Shown: in pieces, positions 9,723 to 20,028 of the stretch | Position numbering within the stretch: the stretch's first letter is position 1 | Layout: every line of letters begins with the position of its first letter | Source: Acinetobacter sp. ANC 3832 | GTDB lineage: Bacteria > Pseudomonadota > Gammaproteobacteria > Pseudomonadales > Moraxellaceae | DNA length: 64,000 bases | Direction of reading: 5' to 3' | Assembly: GCF_002135415.1 (NCBI RefSeq) | Contig: NZ_NEGJ01000013.1 | Span: 1 to 64,000, forward strand | Position numbers and translations under genes: made by a program | Notes under the pieces: model-generated | What the model was told of the DNA's origin: nothing | The model's input: the letters and a program-made list of their open reading frames with translations, nothing else | Database searches by the model: none

Positions 9723-10803
9723 ATATTTCAATCCACCGCCCTACAATTCTGTCTAATGCAAAGGTATTTTTTACATATTGCAATGCATTAGCATTATTAT
9801 CGCCTTTTTCACCTGAACTTAACAATAAGGCCTGATGAATACCATCAGCAAGTAATTGTGGATCACTTTTAGGAACTAAGGTGCCAAACCCACCCATAAC
9901 CTCTTTTACACCACCACAGTCTGTGGCTACAACATAAGTTTCACATGCCATTGCTTCTGCAACAACTAAACCAAATCCCTCAAAGGATGAGGATAAAATA
10001 AATACATCAGCCGCAGACATTAATTCTGGAATATCATTTCTCCGCCCCAACAAATGTATTCTCTCTTTTAACTTTTTATCTGTAATCAACTTTTCAAACT
10101 CTGATTTTAAATTACCATCTCCCACAACAAATAAATGAATATATTTGGATTCGCTATGTTCTTTGAATAATATTTCAATCGCATTAAATAAATTCGGATA
10201 ATCCTTTGCTTCATGTAAGCGACCTACAGCAAGCAACATTATGTCAGTAGTAGATAATCCTATTTCCTCTCTCAGACTTTCATTTGTATTTAAGCGATGA
10301 AAACGATCTAATTTTATCCCATTATAAACTGTTGTTATTCCATTGGTTGGAACAGCACCTAGTCTTACAAAATTTTCCGATGCAGATTGGCTTACATTCG
10401 TTGTTAGGTCTGATAAATGATGTGTCACTCTATAAGCTAACATTCGAGCCTTTCCACCCTCAATATTACTATGAGCTGTGCAAACCAATTTCGGGATAGG
10501 AGAAAAGAAACGTGAAATACGTGCAAAAATATTTGCATGAACCATATGCGCATGTACAACATCTGGTTTAAAGTCCAGTAATAATTTTTTGTACCTCTGG
10601 TAAGATTTTTTTGAATTTTTAATAGACTCCAAGCCCAGATAAATTAACTCAATTTCAACATTTTCAGGACGAATTACTACATTACCTTTCAAATAAGCAA
10701 TTTTGACTTGATGACCATATTCTGACATTTTATCTGCCAAATCCACGACAACTTTTTCAGCACCGCCACCACCAAGACCTGTAATAAGATAAATAATATT
10801 CAT
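9712..10803 (-). CDS. Glycosyltransferase family 4 (capsule repeat unit)
   Basis: A 363-residue GT4 enzyme beginning MNIIYLITGLGGGGAEKVV, the glycine-rich N-terminal loop typical of this family. The middle shows HAHMVHANI, the C-terminal domain starts with AVGRLHEAKDYPNL, and the SSSFEGFGLVVAEAMAC segment holds the donor-binding EGFG..EA residues. The start at 10803 is chosen because GGATGAAG precedes it; a frame extension to 10860 without good signals exists. It uses the host-typical base composition, unlike the AT-rich genes immediately upstream, and lies 138 bp from the GT2 gene. Confidence 0.87.
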   Translation of the reverse strand: MNIIYLITGLGGGGAEKVVVDLADKMSEYGHQVKIAYLKGNVVIRPENVEIELIYLGLESIKNSKKSYQRYKKLLLDFKPDVVHAHMVHANIFARISRFFSPIPKLVCTAHSNIEGGKARMLAYRVTHHLSDLTTNVSQSASENFVRLGAVPTNGITTVYNGIKLDRFHRLNTNESLREEIGLSTTDIMLLAVGRLHEAKDYPNLFNAIEILFKEHSESKYIHLFVVGDGNLKSEFEKLITDKKLKERIHLLGRRNDIPELMSAADVFILSSSFEGFGLVVAEAMACETYVVATDCGGVKEVMGGFGTLVPKSDPQLLADGIHQALLLSSGEKGDNNANALQYVKNTFALDRIVGRWIEIYES

Positions 10804-10941
10804 AACTTCATCCAAATTAAAATATAGGATTAGAAAAAACAAAGCCCGTATATTATTCAAATGGGACTATTGATAATATAATTAAGAGTAGACTGTATTT
10901 TTAAATATTAAAAAAAGCATAAGTTTTTTATAAAAGCATAT

Positions 10942-11856
10942 TCATTTATCAAATAACCGTTGAAGTAACGTCTTAGCTAACAATTTTAACTTACTTCCTC
11001 CATACGTTAAAGGTGTAAATAAAACAATTAGCAACCTTGATAAAAAAGAAGAACTATCACAATAATTTAAATAAGCTTTAAATACGTTATCAACATTTGA
11101 GTCAACATCATATTTATACAATTCATGAAAACTTTTTTTAACCAAATAATGTTCTTTAGAAACGACAAAACCCACATTTTTAAATATTCTTTTATACTTT
11201 GACCTTGTAAAATCTTTATTCCCAGTAACAGCATTTTCATGCTGTCTATAGAGCATTAACTGTTTAGGTAAAAAATACACATCACCAAAGGAATAGGCAA
11301 ATAAAGTAACTATATCATCATGATGATATATATATCCTTTATAATTATTAACCATATCAATTAATTTTCTATTGATTAACATTGAACAACCTTGGTAACC
11401 AGAATTATAAATTATAAAATCTTGTATACTATTAGCATGTGTATTAGAGATACTCTCTTGATGAATCACACCAAACTCATCTAAGGCATACCCATCACAA
11501 TAAACCAAAATAGGGATATCACTTTTGTCAGAAACTGACATTAACCCCATTAATTCTTTCAATTTATTTTCCAACCAAATATCATCTTGATCACAAAATA
11601 TTACATACTCAGAAGTGGAATATTGTAAAGTATGCAAAAAATTTTTTCCTGATTTCAACCCCTTTTTATTATCTTGAATCAAACTTATTCTTTTATCTTG
11701 CTTAATATATTTATCAACAATCTCAATCGTACTATCTACTGACCCATCATCATGAATTATTAGTTTCCAATCTTTATAGGTCTGTTGCAATAACGAAAGT
11801 ATCTGGTTCTCTAAGAATTTAGAGCCATTATAAGTAGCCATAACTATATCAATCAT
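10942..11856 (-). CDS. Glycosyltransferase family 2, rhamnosyltransferase-like
   Basis: A GT-A fold glycosyltransferase of 304 residues. The N-terminal MIDIVMATYNGSKFLENQI, HDDGSVDST (nucleotide-binding) and FCDQDDIW (DxD metal site) motifs are those of GT2 enzymes of the RfbF/rhamnosyltransferase-like group. Because the locus carries rmlBDAC, transfer of L-rhamnose is a reasonable guess, not shown. It starts 6 bp after the polymerase gene. The gene is strongly AT-rich compared with galU or rml genes, which suggests that the central part of the locus was exchanged horizontally. Confidence 0.87.
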   Translation of the reverse strand: MIDIVMATYNGSKFLENQILSLLQQTYKDWKLIIHDDGSVDSTIEIVDKYIKQDKRISLIQDNKKGLKSGKNFLHTLQYSTSEYVIFCDQDDIWLENKLKELMGLMSVSDKSDIPILVYCDGYALDEFGVIHQESISNTHANSIQDFIIYNSGYQGCSMLINRKLIDMVNNYKGYIYHHDDIVTLFAYSFGDVYFLPKQLMLYRQHENAVTGNKDFTRSKYKRIFKNVGFVVSKEHYLVKKSFHELYKYDVDSNVDNVFKAYLNYCDSSSFLSRLLIVLFTPLTYGGSKLKLLAKTLLQRLFDK

Positions 11857-11862
11857 TCTAAA

Positions 11863-12894
11863 TCACCCAAAGTACAGTTCAAAATTCAAATTACTAAGAA
11901 TTGCGCTGTAATAATAATAACTACAAATAAATAAAACAATCAAAACCCCAATAGACTTAGGATAAAAAAATCTCAACACCATTGGAATGATAAAAATTAA
12001 TAATGTCGAAAAATATTCAAAAACCCTTAAGGAAAATACTGAGTTAAATGACAGCACAAAGTATAATGATAAGTTCAACATCATAATTTTTAAATTTATA
12101 ATATCAATATTTGTAAACTGGTTTTTAAACCGACTGTAAAGATAAAGATATATAAAAAGAATTATCATATAAAATAATTGAAAAGCTCCAAATTTAGCGA
12201 CTGCACCAAATTCAGAGCTATCATAATATGCTTCTATCTTACTTGCAATAAACCCAAAACCAATCTTAGAAAAAAAGGTTAACAGTAGTATTTTCAATAG
12301 CCCACTAAAAAAAATAGAAAATACAAAACTAACCATCATAATAATAAAGCAATATTTCAATTTAATTTTATTAAAAACAAAAATACTAAAAATCAAAACT
12401 GCTTGATAATGAAAGAAAATAGAAAATAAACTCATCATTAAGTATTTTTTATAGTTTCCCATACAAAAAAAAGCATATGCCAATAATAGAAATGCTGTCG
12501 ACACTCCAACTCTAATTTGAGTAACATCTTGAATAAAATAAAATAATAATAAATAAATAAATAACGATAATAATTTATTTACGGAAAATCTATAAATACA
12601 ATACAACTTAATACTGATACTTAAAGTTGCATAAAACAAAAACAAATAAAAAATATCACCATCTAAATAGTTATTAATAAATTTTGACACAATTATAAAA
12701 CTATATTCTCTGGAAATTTCAGAAAACTGTATATTCCTCATATCAAATAAATAAGAGTATGAATCTTTATCAAAACCCAATGGTTTAAGTGAGGAAAATA
12801 ACACCAACACAACTGAAACAGTAGCAAAAAAAATCCCTAAAATTAAATTAAAAATTTTATCACTTTCTCTCATCTCAATTACGTCTTTCTTCAT
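11863..12894 (-). CDS. wzy: Capsule repeat-unit polymerase, EpsG/Wzy family
   Basis: A 343-residue polytopic membrane protein with roughly ten hydrophobic segments. The pattern TQIRVGVSTAFLLLAYAFF...NYKKYLMMSLFSIFFHYQAVL is the EpsG-type Wzy motif (Arg, then an FH pair in the following membrane segment). It is the only polymerase candidate in the locus and would join lipid-linked repeat units in the periplasm. GAGAGG about 6 nt before the ATG supports the start. Very low GC, as is usual for wzy genes. Sequence is poorly conserved in this class, so the call rests on topology, motif and position. Confidence 0.83.
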   Translation of the reverse strand: MKKDVIEMRESDKIFNLILGIFFATVSVVLVLFSSLKPLGFDKDSYSYLFDMRNIQFSEISREYSFIIVSKFINNYLDGDIFYLFLFYATLSISIKLYCIYRFSVNKLLSLFIYLLLFYFIQDVTQIRVGVSTAFLLLAYAFFCMGNYKKYLMMSLFSIFFHYQAVLIFSIFVFNKIKLKYCFIIMMVSFVFSIFFSGLLKILLLTFFSKIGFGFIASKIEAYYDSSEFGAVAKFGAFQLFYMIILFIYLYLYSRFKNQFTNIDIINLKIMMLNLSLYFVLSFNSVFSLRVFEYFSTLLIFIIPMVLRFFYPKSIGVLIVLFICSYYYYSAILSNLNFELYFG

Positions 12895-12955
12895 TACAAC
12901 CTCTCACCATAAATATTCAAAAAATAATAAAAATATACATAAAGACCATAACAAG

Positions 12956-14011
12956 CTAAATTATATTATTTTTTTGCAAATTTATTATTTTTCTCTTAAA
13001 GTCATAATTATTATTCTCAAATATATTTTTACTAACTTCAATATTTTTTAAACTTTTCTTTATTTCCAAATTATCGTGCAACTGATTTATAGAAATATAC
13101 TCATAACCTAGATCTTCAAAATCGCCTATTTTAGGAGATAAAACAATTGGAATAATTCCAAATGATAAATATTCAATTATTTTGGTAGGACATGCAACAG
13201 TATTAACTAAAATATCATCTCTCAAAATAAATCCATAATTACTTTTTTTGTAATATCCCGCCAACTCATTTGGTTTAACTGATCTCATAGTAATTGAATC
13301 TTTATCTATCTGATATTTTTCTAATAATTTAGTAAAATTTTCCAATTCACCTGTTAAAATTGTAAAATTTATTTTCCTACCTAAGTTTAATTTTATAGCA
13401 TCCAGCATTAAATCAATATTCTGCCAACTTTGCATATTTCCACTATATATAATTTCAACGCTTTCATTTTCATTAAAATCATAATGAATATTCTTCAAAT
13501 GGCTCGGTAATATAGCATAAACAATATAAAAACAATTGCTATTCGAATACTTCAATTCATAATGCTTAACCATTTTATTTGTTACTGCAACACAAACATT
13601 CACTTTTTTAAAAAGAATTTTTTCTATCTTTGAAAAAATAAATGTATGTAATTTTTTATTTTGCATTTCCAATTCTTCAGGAACTACACCATGTAAATCT
13701 AAGACATAATATTTTTTAAAAATGCAAATAAAAAAAATAGCATATAAAGCATTATAAATAGATTGTATATACACTAATGATGCTTTATTAAATAAACTTA
13801 TAATCAAAAAAAAATGCATAAAAAAATTACATGATATCTCAACTCTTAGTCCATTTTTACTAATTTTCTTTTTCCAGTTTTTAAATGGGCTTATACATAA
13901 ATATACACGCTCATCATCTAAAAAAAATTGATCAATACTAGCAACACGTTGAAAAAAGCCATCCCTAAACTCTGTATCAGTTTGAGGATATCTGCTTAAA
14001 AAGAGAATCAT
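12956..14011 (-). CDS. Glycosyltransferase, GT-B fold (GT4-like)
   Basis: A 351-residue protein with a weak GT-B pattern: LDLHGVVPEELE in the acceptor half, VEIIYSGNMQSWQNIDLMLDA at the start of the donor domain, and SNYGFILRDDILVNTVACPTKIIEYLSFGIIPIV where family members bind the nucleotide sugar (the usual E..EAMA is reduced to KIIEYLSFG). It is extremely AT-rich and lies between wecB and wzy, so a repeat-unit glycosyltransferase is the best reading. AGGTG about 6 nt before the ATG fixes the start. Donor unknown. Confidence 0.78.
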   Translation of the reverse strand: MILFLSRYPQTDTEFRDGFFQRVASIDQFFLDDERVYLCISPFKNWKKKISKNGLRVEISCNFFMHFFLIISLFNKASLVYIQSIYNALYAIFFICIFKKYYVLDLHGVVPEELEMQNKKLHTFIFSKIEKILFKKVNVCVAVTNKMVKHYELKYSNSNCFYIVYAILPSHLKNIHYDFNENESVEIIYSGNMQSWQNIDLMLDAIKLNLGRKINFTILTGELENFTKLLEKYQIDKDSITMRSVKPNELAGYYKKSNYGFILRDDILVNTVACPTKIIEYLSFGIIPIVLSPKIGDFEDLGYEYISINQLHDNLEIKKSLKNIEVSKNIFENNNYDFKRKIINLQKNNII

Positions 14012-14025
14012 AAAAACACCTAATT

Positions 14026-15162
14026 TTAATTACTATTTAAAAGAATATTCACAATTTTTGAGCACGCATATCCATCACCATATGGGTTATGAGACTTAGC
14101 CATTCTTTCATATTCCTCAGGATTGGTAATTAAATTCTGTGCCTCCGTAAACAAAATATTTCTATCACAGCCTACTAGTTTTACTGTTCCTGCAACTACC
14201 GCTTCAGGTCTTTCTGTTGTATCTCTCATCACCAAAACAGGCTTACCTAAAGATGGTGCTTCTTCTTGTATGCCACCACTATCAGTAATAATGAAATATG
14301 CTTGGCTCATTAGATAAATAAATTCTTCATACTGTAATGGATCTATCAAATAGATATTTTCAATGCCTGAAAGAATATCGTTTACAGGTTTTTGTACATT
14401 TGGATTTAAGTGAACAGGATATACGATATCAATATTTGGGTTATTAATTGCTATTTGCTTTAACCCTTCACAAATATTAATAAAACCTTCTCCAAAATTT
14501 TCTCTGCGATGTCCAGTTACAAGAATAAATCTCCTTAAATCATCCAATTTATATTGCTTTTTTACTTCATTTTCAATTTTATGCTTTAATTCTATATTAT
14601 TTTCAATACGTTTTATTACATATAATAATGCATCAATTACTGTATTTCCCGTCACAAAAATATCATTCTGACATTTACCTTCTTTCAACAAATTTTGTTC
14701 ACTAATTTCAGTCGGTGCAAAGTGATAATTTGCTAAAATTCCTGTAATTTGGCGATTCCCTTCCTCTGGCCAAGGAGAATAAATATCATTTGTTCTTAGC
14801 CCGGCTTCAATATGACCAACTTTTATTTTTGCATAAAAAGTGGCAAGACTCGCCGACAATGTAGTAGTAGTATCTCCATGTACTAAGACAATATCTGGTT
14901 TAAAGTCAGCTAGGACAGATTTCATTCCTAGTAATACATTTGCAGTAATATCATACAAGTCTTGACCAGCTTTCATAATATTTAAATCATAGTCTGGAGT
15001 AATTTCAAATATTTCAAGCACTTGATCTAACATTTGACGATGTTGAGCAGTAACACAGACTCGTGTTTCAAAGTTTTTATGATTTTTTTTAAATTCTTTT
15101 ACTAAAGGCGCCATTTTAATTGCTTCAGGACGCGTACCAAAAACAATGAGAATTTTTTTCAT
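14026..15162 (-). CDS. wecB: UDP-GlcNAc 2-epimerase, non-hydrolysing
   Basis: A 378-residue enzyme (WecB/MnaA family) that converts UDP-GlcNAc to UDP-ManNAc in the cytosol. Diagnostic motifs are [15 protein letters not shown] at the N-terminus, [23 protein letters not shown], the GHRRENFG loop and [16 protein letters not shown]. The start overlaps the wzx stop by 4 bp (ATGA). Together with a nucleotide-sugar 6-dehydrogenase at 20029-21306 it could provide UDP-ManNAc or, if that dehydrogenase accepts ManNAc, UDP-ManNAcA; the dehydrogenase is closer to TviB than to WecC, so UDP-ManNAc itself may be the used donor. Confidence 0.93.
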   Translation of the reverse strand: MKKILIVFGTRPEAIKMAPLVKEFKKNHKNFETRVCVTAQHRQMLDQVLEIFEITPDYDLNIMKAGQDLYDITANVLLGMKSVLADFKPDIVLVHGDTTTTLSASLATFYAKIKVGHIEAGLRTNDIYSPWPEEGNRQITGILANYHFAPTEISEQNLLKEGKCQNDIFVTGNTVIDALLYVIKRIENNIELKHKIENEVKKQYKLDDLRRFILVTGHRRENFGEGFINICEGLKQIAINNPNIDIVYPVHLNPNVQKPVNDILSGIENIYLIDPLQYEEFIYLMSQAYFIITDSGGIQEEAPSLGKPVLVMRDTTERPEAVVAGTVKLVGCDRNILFTEAQNLITNPEEYERMAKSHNPYGDGYACSKIVNILLNSN

Positions 15163-16421
15163 AATTTAAACCTAAAAATAAGTGCTAACATGCAAATCGT
15201 TAGAAGTATTTCACCAGAGATCATTGAAATTAATATCCCATTAATCAACAAGTGTGGAATCAGCACCAAATTCAATAGTACTGTTACCAAACCAGCAACC
15301 AAAAAAGAAGCTGTATAAAATTTGTCTTTTCTAGAAGCTGATAAATATTGTATGCCAATAATGTTATTTATCACACCAAAGAATAGCCAAATCATCATAA
15401 CAGCTAAAATATAACTATATGATTGAAATGCTACCCCATAAACAAACGTAATAATTTTTTCTGAGAGTAAGGCAACTATTAAACTCACAAACATAGCCAT
15501 ACCACCAATCACGATACCCACCCTTTTGATATAAGATTGGGCCGTTATTTGCTGAGCGAGTTTTCTACAACTTATAGGATAAAGCGCCTGTGTTATTGGT
15601 GTAAATAAGCCAACAATTGCTCTAAATAGTTTCTCAGCTGCTGAATAATAACCTACAACTGTACTCGTTGATACAAAAGTTAAGATGACTGTTCCTGAAG
15701 ATGTTAATAAATTTCCCAAGGCTGAAGTTAAAAATAAATTTGAACCACCTTTCAAATAACTAACTACAACATTTATTTCTTGAAGCTTAAAGCTTATATT
15801 AAAACTTTTATGAATCAAAAATAATGAATATAAACCTGCAAATATTGCACCTAATGATGTTAATAATGGAACTAGTAGATAGTCCGAACTATGTTTAACC
15901 ATTAAAAAAATAGCAATTGTAAAAAATGTCTTAGCAATAATATTTATAATCGTTATATAACGCATTTGTTCTACACCCTGAAAAAACCATACAGGGAATA
16001 GAATTTGCCCAAAAACCGTTCCAAAAGTTAAATAATACAACCATGGATCTGCATTAAACTTATTAAAACAAATAATTAAAACAGTCAGTATTAATAATGA
16101 AATGGTACAAAGTACAAATTTTATGATCATCACTGAACTAAATATTTCGTTCAATTTTTCATTATTATCACGGTGCAAAGATACATCCCTTGTGGCTGTA
16201 AAATTAAAACCATAATCCGTTAAAACAATGAAGTAACCGATAATTGCTGTAGCAAATGCCAATAATCCAAATTTTTCTACACCTAAAACTCGGACAAGAT
16301 AGGGTAACGTCAACAAAGGCAATATATAATTAAGACCTTGTAACGTCGCTAGGGAGAAAAAATTTCCTAAGAATTTTCTTTTTTCTTCGTTCTCGAGTAA
16401 TTTATTAAGTTTATCTAGCAA
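15159..16421 (-). CDS. wzx: Capsule repeat-unit flippase
   Basis: A 420-residue polysaccharide-transport protein of the MATE/MOP superfamily with about 12 membrane-spanning stretches. The N-terminal region [36 protein letters not shown]... is characteristic of RfbX/Wzx proteins, and the internal [10 protein letters not shown] follows the usual loop. It would flip undecaprenyl-linked repeat units to the periplasmic face for Wzy. Tight coupling to wecB (4-bp overlap) and location next to rmlC fit an O-unit cassette. The gene shares the low GC of the central block. Confidence 0.9.
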   Translation of the reverse strand: MLDKLNKLLENEEKRKFLGNFFSLATLQGLNYILPLLTLPYLVRVLGVEKFGLLAFATAIIGYFIVLTDYGFNFTATRDVSLHRDNNEKLNEIFSSVMIIKFVLCTISLLILTVLIICFNKFNADPWLYYLTFGTVFGQILFPVWFFQGVEQMRYITIINIIAKTFFTIAIFLMVKHSSDYLLVPLLTSLGAIFAGLYSLFLIHKSFNISFKLQEINVVVSYLKGGSNLFLTSALGNLLTSSGTVILTFVSTSTVVGYYSAAEKLFRAIVGLFTPITQALYPISCRKLAQQITAQSYIKRVGIVIGGMAMFVSLIVALLSEKIITFVYGVAFQSYSYILAVMMIWLFFGVINNIIGIQYLSASRKDKFYTASFLVAGLVTVLLNLVLIPHLLINGILISMISGEILLTICMLALIFRFKL

Positions 16422-16464
16422 TTTTGCGACTCTTTATCAACCACCTTTCTACATATTCTGAATG

Positions 16465-17052
16465 CTACAAAAGTGGGTCCGAATTAACATTAAATATTTT
16501 AGCTTCATCAAGTTTGGGTGCTAAAATATCTTTATCACTGACTAATACTTTTTCAATACCATCTAAAGGCCACTCAATGGCAATGGTTGGATCATTCCAA
16601 ATAATTGCACCTTCACTCTCCTTATTATAGTAATTTGTTGCTTTATACAAAAATTGAGTATTGTCTTCCAAAGCAACAAATCCATGAGCAAAGCCTTCTG
16701 GAATCCAAAACTGCTTATGATTTTCTCCACTAAGCTCAACGCCAACCCACTGTCCATAAGTCGATGAATCTTTTCGAATATCGACAGCGACATCCCAAGC
16801 ACGGCCTTGTACCACACGTACAAGTTTACCTTGTGCAAATGGGGCTAATTGATAATGCAATCCACGTAAAACATCTTTTTGGGAATAAGAATGATTATCT
16901 TGGACAAAATTTGGCACTTCTAATCCGCGTTCAAGTAAAGCTTGTTCAAAGTTCTTTTGACTAAAACTTTCCATAAACCAACCACGATCATCGCCAAAAA
17001 CTTTGGGTTCAAGTATCAAAAGGCCTTTTATCTTCGTTTCAATAACATTCAT
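16465..17052 (-). CDS. rmlC: dTDP-4-dehydrorhamnose 3,5-epimerase
   Basis: A 195-residue cupin enzyme catalysing the third step of dTDP-L-rhamnose synthesis. Recognisable are GWFMESFSQ, FVQDNHSYS, VLRGLHYQ (active-site His), AWDVAVDIRK(D), and the FWIPEGFAHGFVALED strand. Full family length. The order rmlC-rmlA-rmlD-rmlB on the minus strand is read as rmlB, rmlD, rmlA, rmlC in transcription order. It lies 67 bp from rmlA and 43 bp from wzx. Confidence 0.95.
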   Translation of the reverse strand: MNVIETKIKGLLILEPKVFGDDRGWFMESFSQKNFEQALLERGLEVPNFVQDNHSYSQKDVLRGLHYQLAPFAQGKLVRVVQGRAWDVAVDIRKDSSTYGQWVGVELSGENHKQFWIPEGFAHGFVALEDNTQFLYKATNYYNKESEGAIIWNDPTIAIEWPLDGIEKVLVSDKDILAPKLDEAKIFNVNSDPLL

Positions 17053-17119
17053 TCTTTATTCTCAATATACAAAGTAATATTACACTTACATCAGTATTAT
17101 TTATAAAATCCTTAAAACA

Positions 17120-18025
17120 TCATAAGCTTTTAATTTTATTATTATATTCCGCATGCAATTTCAACAAATACTGACCATAACCTGTCTTTTTAAAGAAATT
17201 TGCGCGCTCTAATAATTGTTGACCATCAATCCAACCATTATTAAATGCAATTTCTTCTAAACATGCGACTTTTAAACCTTGGCGATGCTCCACGGTTTGA
17301 ACGAATTGACTTGCTTCGAGTAGTGAATCATGTGTTCCTGTATCTAACCATGCAAAACCACGACCTAATAATTCAACATTCAGTTGCTTTTGCTCTAAAT
17401 AAATATTATTTACATCTGTAATTTCTAACTCACCACGATGTGATGGTTTAATATTTTTTGCAATCTCTACAACACTGTTATCATAGAAATATAAACCTGT
17501 TACAGCATAATTTGACTTAGGTTGCTCTGGTTTCTCTTCAATACTTAATGCCTGACCATTCGCATTAAAGTCTACAACACCAAAACGTTCAGGATCATTG
17601 ACATAATAACCAAAAACGGTCGCACCTTGAACTTGATCAGCAGCACGTTTTAATTGGTGGCCAAAACTTTGCCCATAGAAAATATTATCCCCTAGAACTA
17701 AACAAACACTATCCTGACCAATAAACTCTTCACCAAGAATAAATGCTTGTGCCAACCCATCTGGCGATGGTTGCACTTTATAAGAAAGCTTTAGCCCGAT
17801 CTCTTCGCCACTACCTAGTAATTTTTGAAAATTCGGTAAATCTTCAGGGGTTGATATAATAAGAACTTCATGAATACCAGCCAACATCAATACTGACAAC
17901 GGATAGTAAATCATTGGCTTATCATAAATAGGGAGCAGTTGTTTCGATGTACCCATGGTGATCGGATACAAACGTGTTCCTGAACCACCCGCAAGAATAA
18001 TTCCTTTTCGTTTTATTTGACTCAT
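17120..18025 (-). CDS. rmlA: Glucose-1-phosphate thymidylyltransferase
   Basis: A 301-residue nucleotidyltransferase that forms dTDP-glucose, the first step to dTDP-L-rhamnose. The signature [27 protein letters not shown] is complete, with [10 protein letters not shown] and [19 protein letters not shown] following. The start codon shares one base with the rmlD stop, so the two genes are translationally coupled. The C-terminal region carries the usual [20 protein letters not shown] segment. No oddities. Confidence 0.96.
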   Translation of the reverse strand: MSQIKRKGIILAGGSGTRLYPITMGTSKQLLPIYDKPMIYYPLSVLMLAGIHEVLIISTPEDLPNFQKLLGSGEEIGLKLSYKVQPSPDGLAQAFILGEEFIGQDSVCLVLGDNIFYGQSFGHQLKRAADQVQGATVFGYYVNDPERFGVVDFNANGQALSIEEKPEQPKSNYAVTGLYFYDNSVVEIAKNIKPSHRGELEITDVNNIYLEQKQLNVELLGRGFAWLDTGTHDSLLEASQFVQTVEHRQGLKVACLEEIAFNNGWIDGQQLLERANFFKKTGYGQYLLKLHAEYNNKIKSL

Positions 18026-18930
18026 TAAATAATTTCTCCTAATACTTGTTCAACACCTTGCTTCCAATTGGGTAGGTGTATTTTAAAATTATGCTGTAGT
18101 TTCGCTGTATTTAAACGAGAGTTTAACGGACGTTTTGCTTGTGTTGGATACGCTGTCGTCTGAATTGGACTTACAGTTTTTATTGTTAAATTTTGCCCGT
18201 ATGCTTTTGCTGTACTAAAGATAAATTGAGCATAATCAAACCAAGAGCACTCACCTGCCGCTGCAAGATGATAATGCCCAAGTAATGCTGTTTTATCTTT
18301 ATCCTGTGCTAAATCATAAAAACGAATCACTTGCGCGGTTACATCCGCAATCAAAGCAGCTCCCGTCGGAGCACCCATTTGATCATTAATAATATTCAAT
18401 TCATCTTTCATTTGAGCAAGCTTAAGCATGGTTTTTATAAAGTTATTTCCATGTGTGCCATAAACCCAACATGTACGTAAATTAATAAAATCAACTTTAC
18501 TCGTCTCTAAAGCAATCTCACCATTCCGCTTGGTTTGACCATACATATTCACAGGTGATGTCGCATCTTGCTCAGTCCATGCGGTATCACCATCTCCATT
18601 AAAGACATAGTCAGTCGAATAATGAATTAATAATGCATTTTGCTTTTTACATTGTTCTGCTAAATACTTAACAGCAAGATGATTAGTATGATTTGCTTGC
18701 TCAATTTCACTTTCTGCCTTATCCACCGCTGTATAAGCCGTAGCATTCACAACAACATCAGGCTTCACTTGGCCAATAACATGGGTAATCGCATTAAAAT
18801 CACCAATATCTCCACATAAACCTCCTGAATTCACATGGCGATCTAAAGCAACAACCTCACCTAATGGCTGTAAAGCGCGTTGAAGCTCCCAACCCACTTG
18901 ACCATTTTTTCCAAGCAATAATATTTTCAT
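18025..18930 (-). CDS. rmlD: dTDP-4-dehydrorhamnose reductase
   Basis: A 301-residue short-chain reductase that performs the last, NAD(P)H-dependent step to dTDP-L-rhamnose. Seen are the N-terminal [10 protein letters not shown] cofactor loop, [23 protein letters not shown] and the catalytic YGQTKRNGE (YxxxK). Neighbours rmlA (1-bp overlap) and rmlB (8 bp) complete the pathway. Full family length and no anomalies. Confidence 0.95.
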   Translation of the reverse strand: MKILLLGKNGQVGWELQRALQPLGEVVALDRHVNSGGLCGDIGDFNAITHVIGQVKPDVVVNATAYTAVDKAESEIEQANHTNHLAVKYLAEQCKKQNALLIHYSTDYVFNGDGDTAWTEQDATSPVNMYGQTKRNGEIALETSKVDFINLRTCWVYGTHGNNFIKTMLKLAQMKDELNIINDQMGAPTGAALIADVTAQVIRFYDLAQDKDKTALLGHYHLAAAGECSWFDYAQFIFSTAKAYGQNLTIKTVSPIQTTAYPTQAKRPLNSRLNTAKLQHNFKIHLPNWKQGVEQVLGEII

Positions 18931-18938
18931 TGGTATTC

Positions 18939-19994
18939 CTAGTATTGCTTAGTTAGCCATGTTTGATATTCACCACTTTTTACATGCTCAACCCATGTCG
19001 TGTTACTCAAATACCATTCAACTGTTTTACGAATACCTGTTTCAAAGGTCTCTTCTGGTTTCCAGCCGAGTTCTTTAGCAATTTTTGATGCATCAATTGC
19101 ATAACGCAAATCATGTCCTGGGCGATCTTTTACAAATACAATTAATGATTCATAAGGCTGATTGTTTGCTTGTGGTTTTAATTCATCCAAAATTGAACAA
19201 ATTGTTTTTACCACATCAATATTTTGTTTTTCATTATGCCCGCCTATATTATAGGTTTCTCCCACAACGCCCTCTGTTACAACTTTGTATAAAGCTTTCG
19301 CATGATCTTCAACATATAACCAATCACGAATTTGATTACCTTTTCCATAAATCGGTAATGGCTTCCCATCCAAGGCATTGAGAATCACCAATGGAATGAG
19401 TTTTTCTGGAAAATGATAAGGGCCATAATTATTCGAACAGTTCGTAACAATTGTCGGTAAACCATAGGTTCTTTGCCATGCACGGACTAGATGATCCGAA
19501 CTCGCTTTACTTGCAGAATATGGTGAACTTGGAGCGTAGGAGGTTGTTTCTAGAAAGAGATCATTTGTTCCCTCTAAATCACCATAGACTTCATCTGTCG
19601 AAATATGATGAAAACGGAATGCTTCTTTTTTATTATTGTCTAAACCATTCCAATAATGACGAGCCGCCTCTAATAAATGATACGTACCCATAATGTTGGT
19701 TTCAACAAATGCAGCAGAACCGGTAATTGAACGATCTACATGAGATTCAGCAGCAAGATGCATCACCAAATCAGGTTGAAAATCTAAAAACAAACGATTC
19801 AGACCTTCGCGATCACAAATATCAGTTTGTGAAAATTGATAATTTGGACTTTGATCTATCGCTTCCAAAGACTCCAAATTACCTGCATACGTTAACTTAT
19901 CAATATTTAAAACACTATCCTGAGTATTTTTTATTATATGTCTAACAACAGCAGAACCAATAAATCCTGCGCCTCCAGTCACTAGTATTTTCAT
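18939..19994 (-). CDS. rmlB: dTDP-glucose 4,6-dehydratase
   Basis: A 351-residue extended SDR enzyme, second step of dTDP-L-rhamnose synthesis. Motifs: [15 protein letters not shown] at the N-terminus, [21 protein letters not shown] (catalytic Asp-Glu) and [12 protein letters not shown] (YxxxK), then [14 protein letters not shown]. It is separated by 34 bp from the upstream dehydrogenase gene, so the whole minus-strand series may be read from one promoter in the 21307-21517 spacer. Confidence 0.96.
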   Translation of the reverse strand: MKILVTGGAGFIGSAVVRHIIKNTQDSVLNIDKLTYAGNLESLEAIDQSPNYQFSQTDICDREGLNRLFLDFQPDLVMHLAAESHVDRSITGSAAFVETNIMGTYHLLEAARHYWNGLDNNKKEAFRFHHISTDEVYGDLEGTNDLFLETTSYAPSSPYSASKASSDHLVRAWQRTYGLPTIVTNCSNNYGPYHFPEKLIPLVILNALDGKPLPIYGKGNQIRDWLYVEDHAKALYKVVTEGVVGETYNIGGHNEKQNIDVVKTICSILDELKPQANNQPYESLIVFVKDRPGHDLRYAIDASKIAKELGWKPEETFETGIRKTVEWYLSNTTWVEHVKSGEYQTWLTKQY

Positions 19995-20028
19995 AATTCA
20001 TCCACAATCATCTTTCTGTTTTTAAAAG

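Noticed and set aside
19085..19945. Several open frames opposite rmlB
   Set aside because: They are antisense to a complete dTDP-glucose dehydratase and have no ribosome sites or domains.
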